Shown here in pieces: positions 1 through 7,974 of a stretch of 63,503 nucleotides of DNA. The translations under genes and the position numbers were made by a program. The first letter of the stretch is position 1. Every line of letters begins with the position of its first letter. The notes under the pieces were generated by a model. It saw only the letters and a list, made by a program, of their open reading frames with translations. It made no database searches and was not told the DNA's origin. The DNA comes from an uncultured Prevotella sp. (GTDB lineage: Bacteria > Bacteroidota > Bacteroidia > Bacteroidales > Bacteroidaceae): the NCBI GenBank assembly GCA_900322095.1, contig ONYS01000005.1:1-63503 (forward strand), given 5' to 3'.

Positions 1-354
1 GATCAGCGTAAAATCTGTGGGGGCCCAAAATCCACCTTCAAAAAAAATCAATACTGAAAATCAATCAGTTACATAACTAAACCCTGCAATGTGGGTTAAT
101 CTCCTCCGACCGAGCCAAAAAATTTTCATATCACCCGTTTTCCTCATTATCAGGAACTTAGAAACGATTTGTAAGTTTTATTGAAAAATAAATTTTCCTT
201 CCAAGACCGCAAAAGTTTGGATTTACCATGCTTCTTTGCTAAATTTGCAGCGTAAAGAAAAGACCCCCTTCCTGGGGCTAGGGGCGGGTCTGATGGGGGA
301 TGATAGAGTTGATGGGGGCCTATGGGGTAAACAGAGCTTATGGGAGGTGAAGCT
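1..354. other. Intergenic stretch before the P-type ATPase gene
   Basis: I see no convincing gene here. The stretch is A/T-rich up to about 245, then G-rich with imperfect GATGGGGG repeats (about 290-345). It holds one good promoter-like sequence facing right (216-247), which points into the 3' end of the convergent ATPase gene. Open frames here, on both strands, overlap the ATPase in other frames or have no family character. Confidence 0.6.
216..247 (+). promoter_or_regulatory. Orphan promoter-like sequence facing into the ATPase gene
   Basis: TTTG at 216-219 and TAAATTTG at 240-247 are separated by 20 bp, which matches the Bacteroidetes -33/-7 promoter form. No gene starts downstream on this strand, so it would drive a short transcript or an antisense transcript into the 3' end of the ATPase gene. 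It may also be a relic. Confidence 0.4.
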
Positions 355-2241
355 CTACTTGACTTTGAGAGCCCGCATGGCATTAAGCACGGCGAGGACC
401 ATCACGCCGACATCGGCAAAGACGGCCATTCCCATCGTAGCCAAGCCGAAGAACGCCAGCACCAATACGGCCACCTTGATGGTGATGGCAAACCAGGCAT
501 TCTGCAACGCTATGCCAATCGTGCGACGAGCAATCTCTATGGCTGTAGCTATCTTTGAAGGCTTGTCGTCCATGAGCACCACGTCGGCAGCCTCGATAGC
601 GGCATCGCTTCCCATCGCTCCCATGGCGATGCCCACGTCAGCACGGGCCAGCACAGGCGCATCGTTGATGCCATCACCGGCAAAGGCTGTCTTCTGGCCT
701 TCGGGCTGCTGCTTGATCAACGCTTCTACGCGCTCCACCTTATCGCCAGGCAGCAATTGGGCATGCCATTCGTCGAGACCAAGATCCTGCCCCACCTTGT
801 CGGCCACCTCCTGCTTGTCGCCCGTGAGCATCACGGTCTTCTTTACGCCCAAGCGCTTCAGACTGGCGATGGCCTCGCGAGAATCGGCTTTCTCCTGATC
901 GGCAATGACCACATGACCGGCATAGTTGCCATCGACAACGATGTATATCGTAGATCCCACGAGTCCGGAACATTTCTCGCACTTCTGGATTTTCACTCCC
1001 AGCTGGCCGAGCATCTTCTCATTGCCCACGTGTACTTCCTTACCGTTGACATGAGCTGTAACACCATAGCCGGCTTGCTCGGTGACATCCTCCACCGCGC
1101 AACCGTCGTTCTCATCGGGATAGGCAGCGCGCAGAGCAGCGGCAATGGGATGGGTGGAGAAGCGCTCCACATGGGCAGCAAGATGCAGAAGCTCCTTCTC
1201 GGAGAGTTTTTCGGGATGGACGGCGACAACGGAGAAGACACCCTTGGTCAGCGTACCGGTCTTGTCGAAGACCACGGTTGAAGTCTTGGATAGCGTATCC
1301 ATATAGTTGCCGCCTTTGATGAGGATTCCTCTGCGTGAGGCTCCACCAATACCGGCGAAGAAGGTGAGCGGCACTGAGATCACGAGTGCGCACGGGCAGC
1401 TCACGACGAGGAACGTCAGCGCACGGTAGAGCCAGATGGCAAGGCCGCTGGAATAGCTGTCGTAGAAGAAGGGAGGCAGGAAGGCCAGCACCAAGGCGGC
1501 GATGACGACGATAGGCGTATAGACATGGGCAAACTTGGTGATGAAATTCTCACTCCGCGATTTGTTGTCGCGCGAATTCTCTACGATGCTGATGATCTTG
1601 GAAGCCGTAGACTCGCCAAACGACTTCTCGACGCGAATGCGCAGAACGCCGCTGATATTGAGGCAGCCGCTGACAACCTCATCGTCCTTGCTCACGTCGC
1701 GCGGCATCGACTCGCCGGTCAGGGCCACCGTGTTGAGCGACGACTGTCCCTCTACGACCGTTCCGTCGAGGGGAATCTTCTCCCCAGGCTTGACGACGAT
1801 GGTCTCGCCCAGAGCTACCGTAGCGGGGTCGACGGTCTGCACGCTCCCCTCGCGCTCCACATGGGCCGTGTCGGGCCGGATATCCATCAGCTTGGAGATG
1901 CTCTCGCGGCTCTTGTCTTCCGCATAGTCCTCGAAGAGTTCGCCTACCTGGAAGAAGAGCATCACGAAGACTGCCTCGGTGAACTGGTTCTCTGCGCCGG
2001 GCAGGAATCCGATACCTAGAGCACCCAGCGTGGCGATACACATCAAAAAGTCCTCGTCGAAAGGATCGCCTTCACGAATTCCTTCCCAAGCCTCGCCCAG
2101 GACATCATAGCCGATGAGCAGGTAGGGTACAAGATACACCAGGAGCAGCTGCCACATGGGAAGTCCTCCGTATCTCTCCACCAGCCAGGCTCCAAACAGG
2201 AGCACTGCGGTGATGATAATTCTCAATAGTTTCTTGTTCAT
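355..2241 (-). CDS. Heavy-metal P1B-type ATPase (Zn/Cd/Pb exporter class)
   Basis: Membrane ATPase that would pump a soft divalent metal out of the cytosol. The 628 residues show every core P-type motif: TGES at 175-178 (actuator), SCPC at 281-284 in the transport helix, DKTGT with phosphorylated Asp326, the HP pair at 364-365 and GDGINDAP at 522-529. The final helices carry Lys589 and a DVG at 610-612, which fits the ZntA/CadA (P1B-2) class. There is no N-terminal heavy-metal-associated domain; the protein begins almost directly with membrane segments. A CEKC pair at 421-424 lies in the nucleotide-binding region. The gene stands alone, with a leftward promoter whose spacer holds a perfect palindrome, suggesting metal-responsive control. 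Substrate class is inferred from motifs only. Confidence 0.92.
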   Translation of the reverse strand: MNKKLLRIIITAVLLFGAWLVERYGGLPMWQLLLVYLVPYLLIGYDVLGEAWEGIREGDPFDEDFLMCIATLGALGIGFLPGAENQFTEAVFVMLFFQVGELFEDYAEDKSRESISKLMDIRPDTAHVEREGSVQTVDPATVALGETIVVKPGEKIPLDGTVVEGQSSLNTVALTGESMPRDVSKDDEVVSGCLNISGVLRIRVEKSFGESTASKIISIVENSRDNKSRSENFITKFAHVYTPIVVIAALVLAFLPPFFYDSYSSGLAIWLYRALTFLVVSCPCALVISVPLTFFAGIGGASRRGILIKGGNYMDTLSKTSTVVFDKTGTLTKGVFSVVAVHPEKLSEKELLHLAAHVERFSTHPIAAALRAAYPDENDGCAVEDVTEQAGYGVTAHVNGKEVHVGNEKMLGQLGVKIQKCEKCSGLVGSTIYIVVDGNYAGHVVIADQEKADSREAIASLKRLGVKKTVMLTGDKQEVADKVGQDLGLDEWHAQLLPGDKVERVEALIKQQPEGQKTAFAGDGINDAPVLARADVGIAMGAMGSDAAIEAADVVLMDDKPSKIATAIEIARRTIGIALQNAWFAITIKVAVLVLAFFGLATMGMAVFADVGVMVLAVLNAMRALKVK

Positions 2242-2269
2242 ATCAAATGTGTTTTATTCTTTCTGGGTG

Positions 2270-2306
2270 CAAAGGTAATACTAAAGTTCTGCAACCAGGT
2301 TGCAAA
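2270..2306 (-). promoter_or_regulatory. Promoter of the P-type ATPase with a 15-bp palindromic operator candidate
   Basis: Read leftward, the -7 element is TACCTTTG (plus-strand 2270-2277). The perfect palindrome TGCAACCAGGTTGCA lies at 2290-2304, between the -7 element and the likely -33 region. A symmetric site in that place usually binds a dimeric repressor or a MerR-type activator. The protein that binds it cannot be told from the sequence; a metal sensor is inferred from the target gene. Confidence 0.6.
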
Positions 2307-2404
2307 GAGAGATGGGCCTGCCGCCGCTCCTACTTTCATTGCACTCTGCAGTCCAGACACAAAAAAATAGCCACCTAATCTACCCAAGAATCAACAAATT
2401 ATTG

Positions 2405-2412
2405 TACCTTTG
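2405..2412 (+). promoter_or_regulatory. -7 promoter element of the ThrE-like exporter
   Basis: TACCTTTG fits the Bacteroidetes -7 consensus TAnnTTTG and lies about 70 bp before the ATG at 2481. No clear -33 TTTG is present. Confidence 0.5.
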
Positions 2413-2480
2413 CATGTGGAAGACGCGTCTTCCCCTTCTGATTATATCAATTGATTAATAAAAGTTTTGACAACCTTTGT

Positions 2481-3899
2481 ATGGATAAAGATTCTTGTTT
2501 AAAAGGTGAGCAGTTATTGCACCACAAACTGGACTTACTGCTACGTACGGGACTGATCCTCATGGACAGTTCTGCCGATACAAGTCGCGTGAAGCGAAAC
2601 ATGGAGCGCACCGCTGCCTATCTGGGACTTCCCGAAGAAAATCTTCACATTCAGATAGACTATTATATGCTGACGGTGAATCTGAGCGACGAGTACTATT
2701 CATATACAAAGATGAAGAGGTGCGTCAAGCACGGCATCAACATGGAGGCTATCCAGGAGATCAGCAAGCTCACGTGGAGAGCCATCCAGGACGATTACAG
2801 CTTGGACAAATATGAGGAATGTCTGGAGGAGATAGACCACCGCAAGCGCCACTACAGTGACTGGATCGTGGCTATCTGTGCCGGCTTCGCCTGCGGAGGA
2901 TTCTGCATTCAGTTCGGTTGCGACTGGCCAGCCTTCTTCTATTGCTCGATTGCCGCCATTCTGGGCAACCGTCTGCGCATGTATCTCAACAGTCTGGGCA
3001 GCAACACCTATGCCGACATTGCCATCGCGGCCTTCGTCTCGACCCTCATCGCCTGGGCCTCGACGTTCATTTCCCGGCCGGAGGTGATGGCCTATATACC
3101 CGCTTGCCTTCAGCCCCTCTTCTACTCCTCCACCCCATGGCATCCCATGCTGGCCTGCGCCTTGTATATCGTGCCGGGCGTCCCGCTCATCAACTCGGTG
3201 AACGACCTGCTCGACAACCATATAGAGACAGGACTGGTGAGGGGCACCAACACGATATTGATGATTCTTGCGATGGCTTTCGGAATCGCCTTCGCCATAA
3301 AGGTCTGCGGCATCGACAGCTTCGTCCACAACCTGAGCATGACGCCTCACCACTCGTTTGGTGAGTATGCGCTTGCAGCCGCCATCTCAGCCATGGGCTT
3401 CGCCACGATCTTCAACACTCCTCCCCGTCTGCAGTGCTGGATTGCCATCGGCGGTATCATCGCCGTGTGCACCCGCAACTTCGTCAACCTCGGTCCGAGC
3501 AACGGAAACATAGGCCTTGACATGGGTCTGATCATCGGAACATTGGCCGGTGCCTGCATCATCTCCATCATCAACATCAAGGCCGTGCACGTGCTGCATA
3601 CCCCCCATCAGTGCATCACCATCCCGGCCGTCATCCCTATGGTGCCCGGAGTGCTGATGTACAGAGCCCTCTACGGATTCATTGGCATGACCGGTGTGGT
3701 GGGTGAGCTTACCTTTGCCATGCACAATGCCGTCATGGGATCGCTGACTCTCTTGTGCATTGCCATCGGCGTGGCCATCCCGAATATCTTCATGCGCCAG
3801 TGGATCGCACCCAACCGCAAGCGCAAGTTGGAGCGACTCATTCAGCAGCGCAAGGAAAACGGAAGGTTTGTAAACCTGGATGATGTAAGCAATCAGTAA
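2481..3899 (+). CDS. ThrE-type threonine/serine exporter family membrane protein
   Basis: Predicted amino-acid exporter of 472 residues. The N-terminal ~150 residues are soluble and resemble the ThrE domain (DUF1212: RTG...MDSSADTSRVKRNMER). About ten hydrophobic segments follow, covering both the ThrE and the DUF3815-like halves that are separate genes in some bacteria, so this is the fused form. The frame is open from a TTG at 2451, but the ATG at 2481 is a better start and better placed relative to the promoter at 2405-2412. The tail after the last membrane segment is basic. Substrate is inferred from the family. Confidence 0.85.
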   Translation: MDKDSCLKGEQLLHHKLDLLLRTGLILMDSSADTSRVKRNMERTAAYLGLPEENLHIQIDYYMLTVNLSDEYYSYTKMKRCVKHGINMEAIQEISKLTWRAIQDDYSLDKYEECLEEIDHRKRHYSDWIVAICAGFACGGFCIQFGCDWPAFFYCSIAAILGNRLRMYLNSLGSNTYADIAIAAFVSTLIAWASTFISRPEVMAYIPACLQPLFYSSTPWHPMLACALYIVPGVPLINSVNDLLDNHIETGLVRGTNTILMILAMAFGIAFAIKVCGIDSFVHNLSMTPHHSFGEYALAAAISAMGFATIFNTPPRLQCWIAIGGIIAVCTRNFVNLGPSNGNIGLDMGLIIGTLAGACIISIINIKAVHVLHTPHQCITIPAVIPMVPGVLMYRALYGFIGMTGVVGELTFAMHNAVMGSLTLLCIAIGVAIPNIFMRQWIAPNRKRKLERLIQQRKENGRFVNLDDVSNQ

Positions 3900-4027
3900 G
3901 CTGCAACCGAATCCCCCAACACGACTTGAAAGTGCCAAATCATCGGGAAATAAACAGAATCTGAGGGTATTTTTGACGGAAAGGGGAAATTTTCGGGATT
4001 TGGCGGCACGATATACAATCTTTTTTG

Positions 4028-4035
4028 TATTTTTG
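4028..4035 (+). promoter_or_regulatory. -7 promoter element of serS
   Basis: TATTTTTG matches TAnnTTTG, 33 bp before the serS ATG. A TTTG at 3999-4002 could be the -33 element but is about 5 bp farther away than usual. Confidence 0.5.
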
Positions 4036-4067
4036 CGAGAAAATAACAACAACAAAGTTTTATTAAG

Positions 4068-5357
4068 ATGTTAACATTAAAACTAATCAGCGAGGAAACG
4101 GAGCGCGTCGTGAAGGGCTTGGAGAAAAAGCATTTCGAGGGCGCCCGTGAAGCTATCGAAAAGGTTTTGGAATTGGACAAGCAGCGTCGTGACGCTCAGC
4201 AGAAGCTTGACGCAAACAAGCAGCAGCAGAATCAGCTGTCGAAGCAGATTGGCGTACTGATGCAGAGCGGCAAGAGAGACGAGGCCGGCGATATAAAGAA
4301 GCAGGTGGCTGAACTGAAAGCTCAGGACAAGGTGCTGGAAACCCAGATGGACGAGGCCAAGAAGGCCGTGACCGAGCTCCTGCTCACCATCCCCAACATC
4401 CCCAACGACGACGTGCCTGAAGGCAAGGACGCATCAGACAACGTGGTCGTGAAAGAAGGCGGCGTGAAGCCCAACCTCAGTGTGGACGCTCTGTGCCACT
4501 GGGACCTCTGCAAGAAGTACAACCTCGTGGACTTCGACCTCGGTGTGAAGATCACGGGTGCGGGCTTCCCTGTATATATCGGTAAGATGGCCCGTTTCCA
4601 GCGTGCCCTTGAGGCATTCTTCCTCGACGAGGCCCGCAAGAGCGGCTATTTGGAGATTCAGCCTCCCTACGTAGTGAATCAGGCTTCAGGACTCGGCACA
4701 GGTCAGCTGCCCGACAAGGAGGGTCAGATGTACCACTGCAACCTCGACGACCTCTATCTCATTCCGACGGCTGAGGTGCCCGTGACCAACATCTTCAGAG
4801 ATGAGATTCTCGACGAGCAGGACCTGCCCATCAAGCGCTGTGCCTACTCGGCTTGCTTCCGTCGCGAGGCAGGCAGCTACGGCAAGGACGTGAGAGGTCT
4901 CAACCGTCTGCATCAGTTTGACAAGGTAGAGTTGGTGCGCATCGATACTCCGGAGCACAGCTATCAGAGCTTGCAGGAGATGCTTGACCACGTGGAGGGT
5001 CTCTGCCAGAAGCTCGAGCTTCCCTATCATATCCTTCGTCTCTGCGGTGGAGATATGAGCTTCACTTCTGCCATCTGCTACGACTTTGAGGTATGGAGTG
5101 CCGCTCAGAAGCGCTGGCTCGAGGTGAGCTCCGTCTCCAACTTCGAGAGCTATCAGGCCAACCGTCTGCACTGCCGCTATCGCCGCGCAGCCGACAAGAA
5201 GATAGAGCTCTGCCACACGCTCAACGGTTCAGCACTGGCTCTGCCCCGCATCGTGGCCGCCATCATGGAGGACAACCAGACACCTGAGGGCATCCGCGTG
5301 CCGAAGGTGCTCGTGCCCTACTGCGGCTTTGAGATGCTCGATGACAAGAACTTCTAA
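4068..5357 (+). CDS. serS: Serine--tRNA ligase
   Basis: Cytosolic class II synthetase that charges tRNA-Ser (and tRNA-Sec where present). The first ~110 residues form the long antiparallel coiled coil that grips the tRNA variable arm (rich in K/Q/E). The catalytic domain follows, with motif 2 around FRREAGSYG...HQFDKVEL and motif 3 around NGSALALPRIVAAIMEDNQ near the C-terminus. At 429 residues it has the usual length. The ATG at 4068 lies just after a good -7 element and has no Shine-Dalgarno sequence, as is normal for the phylum. A strong hairpin follows the stop codon. Confidence 0.97.
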   Translation: MLTLKLISEETERVVKGLEKKHFEGAREAIEKVLELDKQRRDAQQKLDANKQQQNQLSKQIGVLMQSGKRDEAGDIKKQVAELKAQDKVLETQMDEAKKAVTELLLTIPNIPNDDVPEGKDASDNVVVKEGGVKPNLSVDALCHWDLCKKYNLVDFDLGVKITGAGFPVYIGKMARFQRALEAFFLDEARKSGYLEIQPPYVVNQASGLGTGQLPDKEGQMYHCNLDDLYLIPTAEVPVTNIFRDEILDEQDLPIKRCAYSACFRREAGSYGKDVRGLNRLHQFDKVELVRIDTPEHSYQSLQEMLDHVEGLCQKLELPYHILRLCGGDMSFTSAICYDFEVWSAAQKRWLEVSSVSNFESYQANRLHCRYRRAADKKIELCHTLNGSALALPRIVAAIMEDNQTPEGIRVPKVLVPYCGFEMLDDKNF

Positions 5358-5370
5358 CACCCACATACCA

Positions 5371-5430
5371 AGACTGGAAGACAGACCCCGCAAGAGAGCG
5401 TCTGCCTTCCGGTCTTCTTATTCTTTTTGA
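5371..5430 (+). terminator. Terminator after serS
   Basis: AGACTGGAAGACAGA (5371-5385) pairs imperfectly with TCTGCCTTCCGGTCT (5401-5415), followed by a T-rich run up to about 5429. Confidence 0.7.
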
Positions 5431-5471
5431 AAAGAGGTAACTGCTATTCTAATAACAATAAAAGGCCTAAA

Positions 5472-7820
5472 ATGAACAAAATCATTAAGAAAAGACAATT
5501 CAGCGAGAAGGTTTTCTACCTCGAGGTAGAAGCACCGCTCATCGCCAGAAGCTGCAAGCCAGGCAACTTCATCATCATCCGAGTTGATGAGAAGAGTGAA
5601 CGCGTACCTTACACCATCGCCAACAGCGATGCCGAACGGGGCACACTGTCGCTGGTGGTGCAGGAAGTGGGATTGTCGTCGACAAAGCTCTGCCGTCTCA
5701 ACGAGGGCGACTATGTGCACGACATCGTTGGTCCGCTGGGAACGCCGTCAAAGATTGAGAACTACGGCACAGTGCTCTGTGCTGGAGGTGGCATCGGCAT
5801 TGCTGCCATTCTGCCCATTCTCACCGCGCTCAAGAAAGCCGGCAACCGCGTCATCTCCGTATTGGCTGGTCGCACGAAGGAACTCGTCATCATGGTGGAC
5901 GACGTTGAGAAATACAGCGATGAGGTAATCATCATGACCGACGATGGCAGTTGGGGCCAGAAAGGCGTCGTCACCGTGGGTATGGAAGAGGTGATCAAGC
6001 GCGAGCATGTCGATAAGGTCTTGGCCATCGGACCTCCTATCATGATGAAGTTCTGCTCTTTATTGGCAAAGAAATACAATATACCTAACGACGTATCGCT
6101 CAATACGATTATGGTCGACGGTACGGGCATGTGCGGTGCCTGCCGTCTCACAATCGGAGGCAAGACGAAGTTCGTCTGCATCGATGGTCCCGAGTTTGAC
6201 GGAAATCTTGTAGACTGGGACGAGATGTTCAAGCGCATGGGCACGTTCAAGCGTGCTGAGCACGATGAAATGGACCATTTTGAAGAGCATATCTCCAAGA
6301 CAACGCCGAAGCCAACAGAACAGGCTGAGGCGCAGAACGCTCCTCAGAATGAAGGAGAATCGGACGATGCAGAATCGCTCACTGACCGCAACGCACCCTG
6401 GAGACAGGAACTCCGGTCCGCCATGAAGCCCAAGGAGCGCCGCCAGATTGAGCGCGTGGTGATGCCCGAGCTCGACCCTGTATATCGTGCCACTACACGT
6501 CTGGAAGAAGTCAACAAGGGACTCTCTCTCGAACAGGCCATGACCGAGGCCAAGCGTTGCCTCGACTGCGGCAAGCCTACCTGCGTGGAAGGCTGTCCGG
6601 TGAACATCAACATTCCGTCGTTCGTGAAGAATATCGAGCGCGGCAACATCCTCGGTGCCGCAGCTGTTTTGAAACAGACCTCTGCCCTACCCGCCATCTG
6701 CGGTAGAGTTTGTCCTCAGGAGAAGCAATGCGAAAGCAAGTGTATCCACCTGAAGATGGGCGAGAAGGCCGTGGCCATCGGTTATCTGGAGCGCTTCGCT
6801 GCCGACTACGAGCGTGAGAGCGGAAAAGCCCAGCTCCCAAAATGCGATCCCGGCAATGGCATCAAGGTGGGCGTCGTGGGTTCTGGTCCTTCCGGCCTGA
6901 GCTTCGCCGGCGACATGGTGAAGCGCGGTTTTGAGGTCTACGTCTTCGAAGCCCTTCACGAGCTCGGTGGCGTGCTGCGCTATGGTATTCCGGAATTCCG
7001 TCTGCCCAACCATATTGTAGATACCGAAATCGATAATCTGCACAAGATGGGCGTTCACTTCCAGACCGACTGCATCATTGGCAAGACCATCTCCATCGAG
7101 GAACTGGAGGCACAGGGCTTCAAGGGTATCTTCGTTGGCTCGGGCGCTGGTCTGCCCAACTTCATGGGTATTCCTGGTGAGAATGCCATCAACATCATGT
7201 CGAGCAACGAATACCTCACTCGAATCAATCTGATGGATGCCGCCAATCCCGAGACCGACACACCCATCAACTTGGGAAAGAAGGTGCTGGTCGTAGGTGG
7301 TGGCAATACCGCCATGGACTCTTGCCGCACCGCCAAGCGTCTTGGAGCCGACGTGACACTGGTTTATCGCCGTTCTGAAGCCGAGATGCCTGCCCGTCTG
7401 GAAGAGGTGAAGCACGCCAAGGAAGAGGGAATCCGCTTCCTCACGCTGCACAATCCCAAAGAATATCTCACCGATGAGAATGGCGCCGTCAAGGCAGCCG
7501 TGCTCGACATCATGGAGCTCGGCGAGCCCGATGCATCAGGTCGTCGCCGCCCTGTAGCCACGGGCGAGACCGTCACCGTCGACTGCGACCAGGTGATCGT
7601 GGCTGTAGGCGTAAGTCCTAACCCGCTCGTTCCGAAATCTGTGGCTGGATTGGAACTCGGACGCAAGAACACCATTGTCGTCAACGACGACATGCAGTCG
7701 AGCCGTTCAGAAATCTTCGCCGGAGGTGACATCGTTCGTGGTGGAGCCACTGTCATTCTCGCCATGGGCGATGGTCGCAGAGCCGCAAAAGGCATGGCGG
7801 AGAAATTGATTCAGAAGTAA
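5472..7820 (+). CDS. Fused NfnA-NfnB-like flavoprotein (ferredoxin-NADP reductase subunit + GltD-type subunit)
   Basis: A 782-residue cytosolic oxidoreductase joining two subunits that are separate in many anaerobes. Residues 1 to about 280 form a PyrK/NfnA-type FAD/NAD(H) module ending in a [2Fe-2S] Cys cluster (GTGMCGAC near 219, then a further Cys). A linker rich in E/Q/P (about 290-320) leads to a GltD/NfnB-type module with Fe-S Cys motifs (CLDCGK...CVEGCP near 362 and CGRVCPQEKQCESKC), an FAD site (GSGPSGLS near 470) and an NADP site (GGGNTAMD near 608). The likely role is flavin-based electron bifurcation between NADH, NADPH and ferredoxin. No large glutamate-synthase subunit is nearby, so a role in glutamate synthesis is less likely. 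Start chosen at the ATG at 5472; an in-frame upstream extension has no family character. Confidence 0.85.
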   Translation: MNKIIKKRQFSEKVFYLEVEAPLIARSCKPGNFIIIRVDEKSERVPYTIANSDAERGTLSLVVQEVGLSSTKLCRLNEGDYVHDIVGPLGTPSKIENYGTVLCAGGGIGIAAILPILTALKKAGNRVISVLAGRTKELVIMVDDVEKYSDEVIIMTDDGSWGQKGVVTVGMEEVIKREHVDKVLAIGPPIMMKFCSLLAKKYNIPNDVSLNTIMVDGTGMCGACRLTIGGKTKFVCIDGPEFDGNLVDWDEMFKRMGTFKRAEHDEMDHFEEHISKTTPKPTEQAEAQNAPQNEGESDDAESLTDRNAPWRQELRSAMKPKERRQIERVVMPELDPVYRATTRLEEVNKGLSLEQAMTEAKRCLDCGKPTCVEGCPVNINIPSFVKNIERGNILGAAAVLKQTSALPAICGRVCPQEKQCESKCIHLKMGEKAVAIGYLERFAADYERESGKAQLPKCDPGNGIKVGVVGSGPSGLSFAGDMVKRGFEVYVFEALHELGGVLRYGIPEFRLPNHIVDTEIDNLHKMGVHFQTDCIIGKTISIEELEAQGFKGIFVGSGAGLPNFMGIPGENAINIMSSNEYLTRINLMDAANPETDTPINLGKKVLVVGGGNTAMDSCRTAKRLGADVTLVYRRSEAEMPARLEEVKHAKEEGIRFLTLHNPKEYLTDENGAVKAAVLDIMELGEPDASGRRRPVATGETVTVDCDQVIVAVGVSPNPLVPKSVAGLELGRKNTIVVNDDMQSSRSEIFAGGDIVRGGATVILAMGDGRRAAKGMAEKLIQK

Positions 7821-7837
7821 AATCTTCATCTGATAAG

Positions 7838-7890
7838 GAGTTAGGAGACTTGGCTGACTTATGTGTCGGCAAGCCTTCTAACTCTTTTTT
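7838..7890 (+). terminator. Terminator after the NfnAB-like gene
   Basis: GAGTTAG (7838-7844) pairs with CTAACTC (7878-7884) at the base of an imperfect longer stem, followed by six T residues. Confidence 0.6.
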
Positions 7891-7974
7891 ATGTAGGCTA
7901 CCTCTTTTATATACAGGCGACCGGACCGTTCAAAGTTGCAATCACAGATAGACACTATACCTTATTTATATGAT

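Noticed and set aside
236-898. 220-codon open frame overlapping the ATPase gene
   Set aside because: Antisense shadow of a well-supported P-type ATPase; composition is not protein-like.
5472-7820. Glutamate synthase small subunit as the sole function
   Set aside because: The GltD-like half is fused to an NfnA/PyrK-like half and no gltB is near; NfnAB-type function fits better.
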